Of a DNA stretch of 64,000 bases, positions 43,401 to 51,851 are shown piece by piece; within the stretch, counting starts at the first letter, position 1; each line of letters starts with the position of its first letter. Under the pieces are notes generated by a model, which was given only the letters and a program-made list of their open reading frames with translations, was not told the origin of the DNA and did not search any database. Both the position numbers and the translations under genes were made by a program. Source of the DNA: Candidatus Cybelea sp. (GTDB lineage: Bacteria; Vulcanimicrobiota; Vulcanimicrobiia; Vulcanimicrobiales; Vulcanimicrobiaceae); contig DASXFZ010000059.1 of assembly GCA_036489315.1 (NCBI GenBank), positions 40,541 to 104,540 on the forward strand, read 5' to 3'.

Positions 43401-44396
43401 ATGCGATCTCGGTTCGTTTTACCCGCTGGCGCGCTCGTCGTGCCCTTCTTGGCAGCCTGCGCGTCTCAATCTGCGACGACACCCATGCAAGCGGCGCAGG
43501 GCGCGCGCGTGCAGTCGGTCCGAGCGGACGTCCGATTCGGCTTGACTCCGAAGCAGATCGAGTCGGCCGACGCGCAACGCGGCGCGGGCTACCTCCATAA
43601 GTCCAAACGCAAGGCAACGCTGTTCGTTTCGGACCTCGATGCTGACACCATCCGTCTCTTCCCGGCGAATAAGAAGAATCCGACGCAAAAGGGTGCCATT
43701 ACTACCGGCATCGATCTGCCGGTCAACGACGCGGTGGATCTCCACGGAACGGTCTACGTTGCCAATAACGGGAACAGCACGGTCACCGAGTACCCCTTCG
43801 GTAAGACGAGTCCGAGCGTGACGCTGAGCGGAGCGCAACTCGTTTTTCCCAATGGCATCGCGGTCGATAAAAAGGATACGGTTTACGTGACCAGCGGCGC
43901 GACCGCCGGATCGTGCTACGTCCTGGTCTATCCCAAAGGCGCCTCGACGCCGAGCGAACAGATTAACGGATTCGACCTCCCGGTGGGCCTCGCGGTCGAC
44001 AAAAAAGGCAACCTTTACGTTGCCGATGCACTTCAAAATGTTGTTTGGGAAGTACCCCACGGTTCGACGACGCCACGTAATCTCGGCCTAAGCGGCTTAG
44101 ACGATCCGACCGGCCTTGCGTTCGATTCGAGCAACAGTCTCTGGGTAACCAATAACCTAAGCAACACGGTGCTCGGCTTCCACCTCGGCAAAACGTCGGC
44201 GTTCGCCACCATCACGAATGGACTTTCGGGCCCCTACTCGATCGCATTCGAGAAAACCGGAACGCTCTTCGTGGGTAACAGCCTGCACTATCCAGGTGAC
44301 GTCGCGGGTTACAAGAGCGGCAAGACGACGCCGTTCGAATCGATAAGCGTTCCGAACCCGGCCGGCCTTGCGGTGTACCCTAAGTCCAAGGACTAG
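43401..44396 (+). CDS. NHL-type beta-propeller lipoprotein
   Basis: A 331-residue lipoprotein (lipobox LAAC at residue 20) whose mature part is made of repeated propeller blades: LYVAN/LWVTN strands with following VTEYPFGKT, VLVYPKGAS, VWEVPHGSTT segments about every 45 residues, as in NHL or SMP-30-like propellers. No catalytic residues are evident. AGGAG precedes the ATG. It is one of at least four related propeller lipoproteins in the right part of the window; binding of a ligand or surface partner is inferred. Confidence 0.8.
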   Translation: MRSRFVLPAGALVVPFLAACASQSATTPMQAAQGARVQSVRADVRFGLTPKQIESADAQRGAGYLHKSKRKATLFVSDLDADTIRLFPANKKNPTQKGAITTGIDLPVNDAVDLHGTVYVANNGNSTVTEYPFGKTSPSVTLSGAQLVFPNGIAVDKKDTVYVTSGATAGSCYVLVYPKGASTPSEQINGFDLPVGLAVDKKGNLYVADALQNVVWEVPHGSTTPRNLGLSGLDDPTGLAFDSSNSLWVTNNLSNTVLGFHLGKTSAFATITNGLSGPYSIAFEKTGTLFVGNSLHYPGDVAGYKSGKTTPFESISVPNPAGLAVYPKSKD

Positions 44397-44432
44397 TGTG
44401 TGGGGGGCTCCAGCCCGATGCCTGATTTGCAA

Positions 44433-44472
44433 ACGTAAAGGCGCTGCCGCATAGCCGGCAGCGCCTTTACGT
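44433..44472. terminator. Long perfect hairpin, probable bidirectional terminator
   Basis: ACGTAAAGGCGCTGCCG and its complement form a 17-bp perfect stem with loop CATAGC between the propeller gene and the converging tRNA-Ser. There is no long T run, so Rho-independent action is uncertain. Confidence 0.5.
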
Positions 44473-44503
44473 CCTCACAACCCCCAAGCGAGGCGAAGTA
44501 ATC

Positions 44504-44591
44504 AGGAGAGGGAGGGATTCGAACCCTCGAAACGTTCATCACGTTCTGCGGTTTTCAAGACCGCCGCCTTCAACCACTCGGCCACCTCTCC
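44504..44591 (-). tRNA. tRNA-Ser (anticodon UGA)
   Basis: On the minus strand the acceptor GGAGAGG/CCTCTCC pairs perfectly, the anticodon stem is GCGGT/ACCGC with loop CTTGAAA (anticodon TGA), a long variable arm follows, and the T arm is GAGGG-TTCGAAT-CCCTC. The long variable arm is the hallmark of serine tRNA. The discriminator base after the acceptor stem reads T rather than the usual G, and CCA is not encoded. A tyrosine integrase gene lies 63 bases from its 5' end. Confidence 0.92.
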
Positions 44592-44613
44592 GCGCACCGC
44601 AAGCGCAGGTTTA

Positions 44614-44628
44614 TGCGGAATTTCCGCA
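44614..44628. repeat. Short palindrome between tRNA-Ser and integrase
   Basis: TGCGGAATTTCCGCA is a perfect inverted repeat around a central T. Its position between the tRNA 5' end and the integrase stop makes it a candidate core or protein-binding site of the integrated element, or part of the tRNA promoter region. Confidence 0.3.
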
Positions 44629-44654
44629 CGATCGCCTAGATCGACGACGGCGGT

Positions 44655-45827
44655 CTAAGGCGATTTGGTAACATTTGGTAACGAACTCTCCGACCCTTTC
44701 CGGTTTCGGAGCAACGAGCGGGACAGTTTGCTGACTGCTTCGCGCCCCAGACCTTCTACGGGGCGAGCGTAGAAGGACAGCGTCGTGTTAGCTGTGCTGT
44801 GTCCCAGCAATAGCTGCACCTCTTTGACGGGCCTTCCATCCGCGAGCGTAAGCGTGGCGAATGCATGCCGTATATCGTGGAAACGGAAGCCGCGTAGTCC
44901 GGCCACCGCCGCGATTGCGCGAAACTGTTTACTGAAAGTATCGGGCGGCCACGGCGCTCCGTCTGCGTTGCAGAACACCAGATCGTTGTCCGTATAGGGT
45001 TTGGCGACGCGTTGGCGTTCGTGTTCCTGGTACGTTTTGTGAGCTGATAGGATGGCGACCCCTTCACGCGAGAGCGGTATGAGCCGTCGCGACTTTCCCT
45101 TCGGCGGCTTGAACCGCACACCAAGTCGGCGCGTCTGTTCCAGCGCTTCGGTGATGTACAGTGAGCCCCGCGTGTCTAGACGCACATTTCGCCAACGAAG
45201 CGCCAACAGTTCACCGCGTCGCAGACCCGTCACTGCAGCAAGCGCCACCGGGACGGCCAGGCGGGTGCGCTGCGCGGTGCGGATCAGGGTACGCATCTGA
45301 TCAGAGCTGACCGGCGTCAACTCGTGCATGTCGACGCGGGGAGCCTTCAGTTGACCGACCACATTTTCTTTGAGCTTTCGTCTGCGCACGGCATCGGCAA
45401 AAGCCGTATGAAGCACGCGGTGCACATGCAGGCAAGTGCGTTGCGAGAGGCCCTTGGCACGAAGCCGGCTATAGATCATTTCGATGTGATCGGAAGTGAC
45501 CCGTCCGAGTTGAATCCCTCCTATCACGGGGATTACGTGCTTGCGCAGGAGCGACGCATACCGTTCGTGAGTCTTCGCAGCCAGAGAATGGCTCACGGAC
45601 TCGAGCCAGCCGGCCACGTATTCTCCAGTATTGAGCGCGACGGGCTTGGATTCGAGCCCTTCGTCGATACGTCGGAGCAACTCGCGCTTGCGAGCTTCCG
45701 CCTCAGCCTTTGGCATCCGGCCAATCCGAATATTGCGCTGCCTGCGCTTTTCGTCCGGTGCAACAGGCACATCATAAAGCAAATACCAAGCCTTGGTCTT
45801 GCCTCGCTGGTACAGATGACCTTCCAC
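44655..45827 (-). CDS. int: Tyrosine recombinase/integrase of a mobile element
   Basis: A 390-residue phage/ICE-type integrase. The N-terminal part has the AP2-like arm-binding region (GHLYQRGKTKAWYLLYD) and a core-binding SAM-like domain (YASLLRKHVIPVIGGIQLG). Catalytic residues are the arginine in VTGLRRGELLALRW (about 202), HDIRHAFATLTL (about 316), LLGHS, and the tyrosine in LSFYARP (about 352), so it looks intact. Two TTTGGTAAC repeats lie at its 3' end. It sits next to tRNA-Ser and downstream of an excisionase gene. Confidence 0.93.
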   Translation of the reverse strand: MEGHLYQRGKTKAWYLLYDVPVAPDEKRRQRNIRIGRMPKAEAEARKRELLRRIDEGLESKPVALNTGEYVAGWLESVSHSLAAKTHERYASLLRKHVIPVIGGIQLGRVTSDHIEMIYSRLRAKGLSQRTCLHVHRVLHTAFADAVRRRKLKENVVGQLKAPRVDMHELTPVSSDQMRTLIRTAQRTRLAVPVALAAVTGLRRGELLALRWRNVRLDTRGSLYITEALEQTRRLGVRFKPPKGKSRRLIPLSREGVAILSAHKTYQEHERQRVAKPYTDNDLVFCNADGAPWPPDTFSKQFRAIAAVAGLRGFRFHDIRHAFATLTLADGRPVKEVQLLLGHSTANTTLSFYARPVEGLGREAVSKLSRSLLRNRKGSESSLPNVTKSP

Positions 45828-45836
45828 GGGATTCCT

Positions 45837-46133
45837 TTACGCCTTTCCGTGGTTCAAGGCGGCGGTCACGTCGGTCTGCTCCGCGGAAACATGAAAAACC
45901 TCTTTGAGCGCCGCCTTGGCAATTCGGATCCGTCGCGGACCCAGGCGAACGGCTGGAAGCAGCCCGGCTTGAATGACGGCGTAGACACCATTGCGCGGGA
46001 CGCGGACCAGAACCGAGGCCTCTTCGACCGTCAAAATCTCTGGCGCGTCTTCCCATGTCAGCGACCGCGGCTTCGACTTCATTGAATAGACCCGATCCGT
46101 CAAGCGAGTTGTCAATGCGACTACGGTGCTCAT
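45837..46133 (-). CDS. Excisionase-type helix-turn-helix protein
   Basis: A 98-residue DNA-binding protein with the MerR-like HTH_17 fold seen in excisionases: ILTVEEASVLVRVPRNGVYAVIQAGLLPAVRLGPRRIRIAKAAL, given here in parts as EEASVLVRVP and GPRRIRIAK. It lies 9 bases upstream of the integrase on the same strand, the usual xis-int order. The ATG at 46133 has AGGAG 9 bases upstream. It probably directs excision and may repress the int promoter. Confidence 0.85.
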   Translation of the reverse strand: MSTVVALTTRLTDRVYSMKSKPRSLTWEDAPEILTVEEASVLVRVPRNGVYAVIQAGLLPAVRLGPRRIRIAKAALKEVFHVSAEQTDVTAALNHGKA

Positions 46134-46179
46134 AAATAAAGGCTCCTGATCCTAGGAACCTTTCAATCGACATTTCGCC

Positions 46180-46193
46180 CGCATTATAATGCG
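46180..46193 (-). promoter_or_regulatory. Palindrome covering the xis-int -10 box
   Basis: CGCATTATAATGCG is a perfect 14-bp palindrome whose centre contains TATAAT, 47 bases before the excisionase ATG. A repressor bound here would cover the -10 box. The matching -35 element is weak. Confidence 0.5.
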
Positions 46194-46377
46194 AACGAAA
46201 GCCGACCGCATGGCCGCAACACAATTATCCCGCGATCTACGCACTTGCGTCAAGCGGCGAGCCGCTCGGCCTGCGAGTGCGCTAGCGTGCGACTTCCACG
46301 AGTCCCTCTGACCTGAGGTGGCAAAACGGCTCAAGTTGAAACTGTGAGTTCCGGGCTTCGGCCCAAGGAGAATTCAC

Positions 46378-46671
46378 GTGAAGAAAAGTCGCTTCACCGA
46401 GGCGCAAATCGTCGGAATACTCAAGGAGCTCGATGCCGGCACAGCTGCTACCGAACTCGCGCGACGGCACGGCATTCATGCCAATACCATCCGCCTGTGG
46501 CGTGATAAGTACGCCGGCCTGGAGACCAGCGATCTGGCGCGGCTCAAACAACTCGAGGCCGAGAGCGCGCGCAAAGACCGGGTGATCGCACGACTGACGA
46601 TGGAGGTCGACGCGGTCCGGGAGCTGATCGCAAAAAACGGCTGGACCCCTCGCGGCGAAAAGAAGCGGTGA
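46378..46671 (+). CDS. IS3 family transposase OrfA
   Basis: A 97-residue protein opening MKKSRFTEAQIVGILKELDAG, with the helix-turn-helix ARRHGIHANTIRLWRDKYAGL and a leucine-zipper-like helix (LKQLEAESARKDRVIARLTME). This is the IS3/IS407-type OrfA. AAGGAG precedes it. Its stop overlaps the start of OrfB as GTGA, or a -1 frameshift may join the two products. Confidence 0.93.
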   Translation: MKKSRFTEAQIVGILKELDAGTAATELARRHGIHANTIRLWRDKYAGLETSDLARLKQLEAESARKDRVIARLTMEVDAVRELIAKNGWTPRGEKKR

Positions 46672-47165
46672 GGGCCTTGCAAGAGTCCGGATTCTCCCAA
46701 GTGCGAGCCTGCGCGATCGTCGGACAGCCGCGCCGAACGCTGCGCTACCGCGGCAAGCCCAAGGACGACAGCGCGATCGCTGAGCGAACGCAGAAGCTGG
46801 CACAGGAGCGTCCGCGGTGGGGTTGGCGCCGGCTGCTGATCATGATTCGGCGCGATGAGATCGAGGTCGGCGAGTTTCGATTTCGACGGATCTACCGGAG
46901 TCTGGCGCTGCAAGTGCGTCCGCGCAAGAAGCGCAAGGTGCGTTATATCCGTGGCAACGTTGCTCCGGCCGTTTCGCGACCCGATGAACGTTGGTCGATC
47001 GATTTTATCCAGGATCGCTTAGCTAACGGTCGAAATGTCCGAGCGACTGCTGTCGTCGACGACTTCACCCGCGGGTTTCTAACTCTGGAGGTTGGCTTTT
47101 CGTTTGGCAGCCACGACGTCATCCGGTGCTTTGAAGATCTGGCCTTTGAACGAGGACACGATGCA
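46668..47165 (+). pseudogene. IS3 family transposase OrfB, truncated
   Basis: OrfB begins normally with the HTH_21 region (RWGWRRLLIMIRRDEIEVG) and enters the DDE integrase core at DERWSIDFIQDRLANG (first aspartate) and ATAVVDDFTRGFLTLEV. After SHDVIRCFEDLAF at about 47155 the sequence is unrelated to transposase, so the second aspartate and the glutamate are missing. The open frame continues to 47579 but reads as random sequence. The element should be immobile. Confidence 0.85.
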
Positions 47166-47418
47166 GAGTGCAATGACGGTACACTAGGCAGGCAGCAATG
47201 GCCATTGACGATGACGATGGATCAGGATGGAAACACACTGGCCACAATGTCGATAAGTCTGTGGGCCAATGGCCCGATACACAATGGAAGAGGGGTAGTA
47301 CACCTCCGGATACAGACCGAACGAGCATTCCGGTCGCCTGTTCCCGATACAGACCTGACTGGAACTTTTTGTCCGGTTCGAAGGCCCCCGACGGCGCCTA
47401 TAAGCCGTCGTATATATC

Positions 47419-47871
47419 CTAGAGCGAGTACAGATCGAGGTCCAAGTCGAGCGATAGAGCGGACATGCGCCGAGCCGTTTCCGCGCTTAGGTGCAACCAC
47501 GGACACTCCATGGGCGCATCTTCCCCGCGCCAGTATAATCGCACCGAAAGCGAAAGTTCGCACGAATACTGCTCCATGAATGCTGAGGCTTCTGGCCCGC
47601 GACTTTCCAAACAACTGAGCAGAGCATCTATGTGCGGGAGTAACACCTGATCTTGTATGCTTTCCTCGATGGTGTAGCAGACTGCGTCGTGCTTCACGGC
47701 TCGATGCTGCTGTGACGGCGATACTGGATCACCGGCGCGCCAGACTTTAAATGGCTTTTCGATTGAGAGAGCCTCTTGCGCACGATGGAAGTCGAGTGGC
47801 GCGTCCTTGTCTGCAATAAGCTTTAGCCGCAGTGTTACTTCGAAAGGAGGTATCTGTGGTAGGAAAGTCAT
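47419..47871 (-). CDS. DUF4279 domain protein
   Basis: About 150 residues from the ATG at 47871. The segment FEVTLRLKLIADKDAP, then RAQEALSIEKPFKVWRAGDPVSP, and a later SLSVRLYWRGEDAPMECPWLHLS fit DUF4279, a small domain often found near immunity or mobile-element genes. No function is established. It lies inside the presumed mobile element, downstream of an integrase fragment in the same frame, so the long open frame up to 48144 is a chance join. Confidence 0.65.
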   Translation of the reverse strand: MTFLPQIPPFEVTLRLKLIADKDAPLDFHRAQEALSIEKPFKVWRAGDPVSPSQQHRAVKHDAVCYTIEESIQDQVLLPHIDALLSCLESRGPEASAFMEQYSCELSLSVRLYWRGEDAPMECPWLHLSAETARRMSALSLDLDLDLYSL

Positions 47872-47979
47872 TTCCGGGCGCCCTTCTGTCGGAGAGATTA
47901 CGTTCCTTTTTATCGCCATGCCTAAGGCCGCATGTGGCCATGGAGACCCAGAACATGACCCCGGAACAAACAACAGAAC

Positions 47980-48144
47980 TACAACAGGCTCTGGACGGAC
48001 CCCGGCTCGGAGTAGCTGGGTCGCGTGACTGTGCCGCCGGTCGTGAAACCGCACCTGCGGAATCTCGCCCCGCTTCACGCCTGCCGCGAACCACCTCGAT
48101 ACGCTGTCCGGTTTGAGCGGCTTGCCGTCGCCAGAGTAGAACAC
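47980..48144 (-). pseudogene. Fragment of a second tyrosine recombinase
   Basis: The open frame encodes PDSVSRWFAAGVKRGE and FHDRRHSHATQLLRAGV, the box II HxxR region of tyrosine recombinases, and then loses similarity before the GHS motif and the catalytic tyrosine. It differs from the integrase at 45 kb, so it is the trace of another integration event. Confidence 0.75.
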
Positions 48145-48367
48145 AACTCGAGGCTCCTATCGTATGCTTCCTTCAAGGGAATCGTTAGCGTTCAGCTTGG
48201 CCTTGTGACTCTTGAGCCTAGGCGATCACCTACGAGCCTAAGGTCACCGTTCGATGGTCCTTTCGGGTTTTCGGTTCCTTGAACTCCGAAATACACTCCA
48301 AGTAAAGGATGTGTGGACGGTTGCCGCGGTTGCCGACGTAAACGCCGGCCGAACACCTTGACGTGGT

Positions 48368-48393
48368 GGCTCTAGCCTCGAGCGACTAGAGCC
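48368..48393. terminator. Hairpin downstream of the Gly/Tyr-rich gene
   Basis: GGCTCTAG and CTAGAGCC (8 bp, 10-base loop) lie 28 bases past the stop of the gene at 48421-48804. No T run follows on the minus strand, so terminator function is weakly supported. Confidence 0.35.
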
Positions 48394-48420
48394 TTATTCA
48401 AAAACGATGGGCGCGATACG

Positions 48421-48804
48421 TTAGCGAACGAAACGCCGTCCCCAATATGCGCGGCGATAAGGGCGCGAATACGGACGACCTGCCCAATATGCGCGGCGTC
48501 CATATACGGCCGGATAGGGCGCGTAGCCGTAGCCTCCGCCAACGTAGCCGTAGCCAACGCCAACGCTAACGCCGTAGCCGTACGGATAGCCGTAGCCGGG
48601 GCGATAGGCGTACCCGTAGCCATTGCGGTAACCGTAGGAGCGGGATCCGCCTCCGTAGTAACGGTTGCCTGGGAGAACGCGGGCAGTCGTGGCCACTCGC
48701 GCGGTTCCACCGGAGACGTGAGCCGCCGATGCCGGCGCCGCCGCGCCGAGTAACCATCCTGCGCCCAGAGCGCATGCCAGTAAGGCGTTATGAAGTTTCA
48801 TCAT
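48421..48804 (-). CDS. Secreted glycine/tyrosine-rich protein
   Basis: A 127-residue exported protein; signal peptide ends ASAA near residue 28. The mature part is low complexity with repeated GYGY/YGY units (GYGYAYRPGYGYPYGYG, VGVGYGYVGGGYGYAP) and a basic tail (RRAYWGRRFVR). Such proteins are common in envelopes of acidophilic and soil bacteria; structural or surface adhesion roles are possible, unproven. Two adjacent ATG codons can start it. Confidence 0.7.
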   Translation of the reverse strand: MMKLHNALLACALGAGWLLGAAAPASAAHVSGGTARVATTARVLPGNRYYGGGSRSYGYRNGYGYAYRPGYGYPYGYGVSVGVGYGYVGGGYGYAPYPAVYGRRAYWAGRPYSRPYRRAYWGRRFVR

Positions 48805-48990
48805 GCTTTTATTTCTAGCACCGTTGAGGCGAAAGTTCTCGTCAGTACCAATTAAAACTTCCTGCGAAAAAGATGAGACGTTGGAAGGCTTGCAACGAGA
48901 TCGGCGTTAGAAGGCCCCGCTGCTCAGTCTGCGCCGGCGTACCGCGAGGTTCCGTTGCTGCTGCGGCTCTGTACCGCGGTTAGGCGGTAG

Positions 48991-50238
48991 TTACCCCTGC
49001 GCTATGCAATGCGCTGCCTGCTTTCGCCGAGTCAAAGACCATTCGCCGATTGCGTAAATTGGCGCCGAGTCGACGATGATTTCGCCGATACCGCCAAGGT
49101 TCGTCCCGTGCAATCTCGCTGTGTATCGCACACGTCCACCATTCGGACCGCGTGCGTCAATAAAGGTTAGCGTTCGTCGGTGGAGATGCGGGGACGCATC
49201 AGCAAATGTGATGGTGTCGGGTCTGCCGCCAAAATCCACAACGCCCTTAACCGCAAGAGGTTTTTCGCAGATTGTGAGCCTCATCGTTGCTGGATACGGA
49301 TACACCGAGTTCCGGCCAACCCACTCCCCATTCAAGCTTCCAGGGTCCAAGACGCGCCCGGCTAGGAGGACCGGCAATCCGGCCGGAGGCGGTTGGCGCT
49401 CGGCGCCACTGGCAACCCACAGCCTCGCGTCCCAAGCGAGTTTTTGCAGAAGCAGAGCCGATGTGGACTCGATGTCGGCAAGCAGCACGTTACTCTGCCG
49501 GTTGACGCCTCCTGAGTCGAAGTCTACTGCGTTGCCCAGGACGGTGGAGACGGCACCCTCCGGATTTACTTTGTTCAAGTACGTGACGAATACGGCGGCC
49601 GCCAAATAGGACCCAGCGGCGGTGGGATGACTGCCATCGGGGAGATACAGTGCCGGCGATAGGGCATTTTTCGACGCGCTCCTCCAAGCGTAGCCGACGG
49701 GCACGATCGAAATTTGTTGCTTCAGACCGAAGCTTTGATAGGCCCACCGCACAAACTCCGCGTCTCGCGGATTCATATCTCGGGGAGTCCACGGCAGGAA
49801 CAGAACCGGGACGGAGCGCGCGGCTCGTATCCTATCAGCGAGCTTGCGACCATAAATAAAGAGCTCTCTAGCATCCCGAACGTGAGACTTGCCGTTCACC
49901 AGGTATACTTGGCCGAAGGTCGTTTGGTCTTGAAGCACTACGAAGGTCCAATGATGCGCCTGTAATTGCCTTACGACGTCGCCAGTTTTCCAGTGCTCTC
50001 TCAACGATTCGCCACCCGAGGCGACCATCGCAACGGTCACGCAGCCGCCCTTGCTGTTGGCAATCGCCCTGTATATGGCCGGCAAGTTGTTTACGTACGT
50101 GAGACTATCGCCAACAAAAAGGACGCTCGTGCAGTCGGAGGTAGCGAGGGTTCGCGCCCCGGCGATCAACGGGAATGACCCGATGGCCGTAAAGCAAACG
50201 ATCGTCGCAAAGAAGATAGGCACCGTCGGTGACCGCAT
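48991..50238 (-). CDS. SGNH/GDSL-type secreted hydrolase
   Basis: About 415 residues from the ATG at 50238 (GGGAG 10 bases upstream), starting with a signal peptide MRSPTVPIFFATIVCF. The SGNH fold is shown by VLFVGDSLTYVNNLP (nucleophile serine, block I), MVASGGESL (glycine), and LPDGSHPTAAGSYLAA with the catalytic D-x-x-H. A C-terminal extra domain of about 150 residues is beta-rich (TMRLTICEKPLAVKGVVDF). The substrate could be an acyl or acetyl group on a polysaccharide. Codon use is less GC-rich than in the left part of the window. Confidence 0.78.
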   Translation of the reverse strand: MRSPTVPIFFATIVCFTAIGSFPLIAGARTLATSDCTSVLFVGDSLTYVNNLPAIYRAIANSKGGCVTVAMVASGGESLREHWKTGDVVRQLQAHHWTFVVLQDQTTFGQVYLVNGKSHVRDARELFIYGRKLADRIRAARSVPVLFLPWTPRDMNPRDAEFVRWAYQSFGLKQQISIVPVGYAWRSASKNALSPALYLPDGSHPTAAGSYLAAAVFVTYLNKVNPEGAVSTVLGNAVDFDSGGVNRQSNVLLADIESTSALLLQKLAWDARLWVASGAERQPPPAGLPVLLAGRVLDPGSLNGEWVGRNSVYPYPATMRLTICEKPLAVKGVVDFGGRPDTITFADASPHLHRRTLTFIDARGPNGGRVRYTARLHGTNLGGIGEIIVDSAPIYAIGEWSLTRRKQAAHCIAQG

Positions 50239-50656
50239 CAAAAACAAACTCCCAGCATAATCAATAGAAATCAAGCCATTCGAGTGAGGGTTATCTGCGT
50301 TTTTCGGTGCGATGAAAGCGACGGAAACACTCACCTTGCCCTTCCACAAATATTGTACAATGTTGCGCGGTCTTGCTGTCAAGGAACGCTGCCTAAGGCA
50401 AAAGGACTCCGGCTCTCGTACCGAAGCGCTTTTCTTTTGATCCGCGGAACGAACGGTACACGCTCGCGAGAGTCTTGAGCGATCGCCGGCGTTCCTTTAC
50501 CTTCGTATCAGACGGTCGATCGCGAGTAGTTCAGCCGATTGTCGCCATGGCTCACCGGCACCGGAGGCTACCGCTTGCCAAAGTGGAAGAAACGAGCGGC
50601 AAATATATATGACCTGAAACTTACGACCGTTTCTACTCAGAAAAGGAGTGACTAAA
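50239..50656. other. Intergenic region without a recognisable gene
   Basis: A 418-base stretch between divergent genes. It holds the promoters of both; TATATAT at about 50603-50610 may be a -10 element for the propeller lipoprotein. A TTGTACAA palindrome lies near 50355. Nothing else is recognised. Confidence 0.4.
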
Positions 50657-51679
50657 ATGAATACAACTGGTCTCGCCAAGTACACCAGCGCCTTGGTTGC
50701 CCTCTCGATATGTTCGGCGTGTAGCGGCGGCTCGGCGGGCGCTCCGTCCACCGCTGCGCTCAATGGTGGATCCCCGGGTAGCGTGCTCTCACTAAACGGA
50801 AGGCCGCTAACGGCAGCAATCACGCCAAGACCAATGCCTCGCTATGCGACGTTCGTTCCTGACCGGCATAAGAAGTCCAAGACATTCGAATACATTATCA
50901 ATGACTACGGCAGCTACGCCAGCATTTTCGACTATCCGAAGAGCGTCCACGAGATCGGTATGATCAATAACGTCGGAGGCCAAGGGTGTACGAACGTCCT
51001 CTACGGCTATGGGAAGAAGACGTTCTGGATCGTCGCGGGCGAAGACCAGATCGAGGAATTCAAGGTGCCCCAGAAACTGATCAAGACGCTCTCTATCCCC
51101 GACTCCTTCCCAACCAGCTGCGCCATGGATACCAACGGCGATCTCGCAGTCGGAATCTATGAGGGGTCGGCGAGTGCCGGTGGCGGCGACGTCGTCATCT
51201 TCAAGAAAGCGGGCGGTCCGGGTACGGTTTACTCCACACCCCTGGACGAGGAGTTCTTCGACGGCTACGACAGCCAGGGCAATCTCTTCGCCGACGGCTT
51301 TACCGGCGACCGCTCAGGCTTTGCGCTCGTCGAGCTCCCGAAGGGCAGCACGAAATTCGTGACGATCAAAACGAGCAACGCAGTGCAGTTCCCCGGCTCA
51401 GTGCAGTGGGACGGCACCTACCTTACCGTCTTCGATCAGGTAGCGAATGCGATGTATCAGTATAAGGTCAGCGGAACAACGGCGATGTTGAAATCCACGA
51501 TACCGTTCACGGGTTCCAGCGACTGCGCCCAGACGTGGCTCGTTCCAGGCCTTGTGTACTGCGGAGATGCGGGTAACGACGACGGTGAGGTGTTCAAGTA
51601 CCCGGCTGGCGGCTCACCGATTGCGACGTTTACCGGCGCTTTCGATACGCCGCTCGGCGTGGTGGCAGCAAAGAAATAA
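50657..51679 (+). CDS. Propeller-type lipoprotein
   Basis: A 340-residue lipoprotein (CSAC lipobox near residue 22) with a beta-propeller-like mature part: repeated NGDLAVGIYEGS, QGNLFADGF, VFDQVANAMYQY and a closing FKYPAGGSPIATFTGAFDTPLGV. AAAGGAG precedes the ATG. Its last blade is shared with the short lipoprotein at 34.7-35.1 kb. Function unknown; a member of the propeller lipoprotein expansion. Confidence 0.75.
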   Translation: MNTTGLAKYTSALVALSICSACSGGSAGAPSTAALNGGSPGSVLSLNGRPLTAAITPRPMPRYATFVPDRHKKSKTFEYIINDYGSYASIFDYPKSVHEIGMINNVGGQGCTNVLYGYGKKTFWIVAGEDQIEEFKVPQKLIKTLSIPDSFPTSCAMDTNGDLAVGIYEGSASAGGGDVVIFKKAGGPGTVYSTPLDEEFFDGYDSQGNLFADGFTGDRSGFALVELPKGSTKFVTIKTSNAVQFPGSVQWDGTYLTVFDQVANAMYQYKVSGTTAMLKSTIPFTGSSDCAQTWLVPGLVYCGDAGNDDGEVFKYPAGGSPIATFTGAFDTPLGVVAAKK

Positions 51680-51718
51680 TCGGCGTTCCCTTTTTTGGGC
51701 AGCGGCGTCAGAATTGAA

Positions 51719-51748
51719 GAGCACTGGCATTTGAGTATGCCAGTGCTC
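51719..51748 (+). terminator. Perfect 12-bp hairpin after the propeller gene
   Basis: GAGCACTGGCAT and ATGCCAGTGCTC form a perfect stem with loop TTGAGT, 40 bases after the stop. No T run follows, so it may terminate with Rho help or protect the 3' end. Confidence 0.45.
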
Positions 51749-51851
51749 CGACGTTGGCTAGTGGTGCCGCGCTGTGGCAAGCGCCGAGACCGAGGATACC
51801 GCGATCTCTCCCTAGATGTAAAGTGGTCTGAAGCCGCTGCTCTGCGAGGCC

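Noticed and set aside
47198..47422. Plus-strand ORF of 74 codons after the IS3 remnant
   Set aside because: It has an ATG after a purine-rich stretch but no family, and lies in sequence that seems to be a patchwork of remnants.
47872..48144. Integrase-DUF4279 fusion protein
   Set aside because: The open frame joins a cut recombinase fragment and DUF4279, but the joint sequence is not conserved-looking and DUF4279 has its own ATG; a chance in-frame join is more likely.
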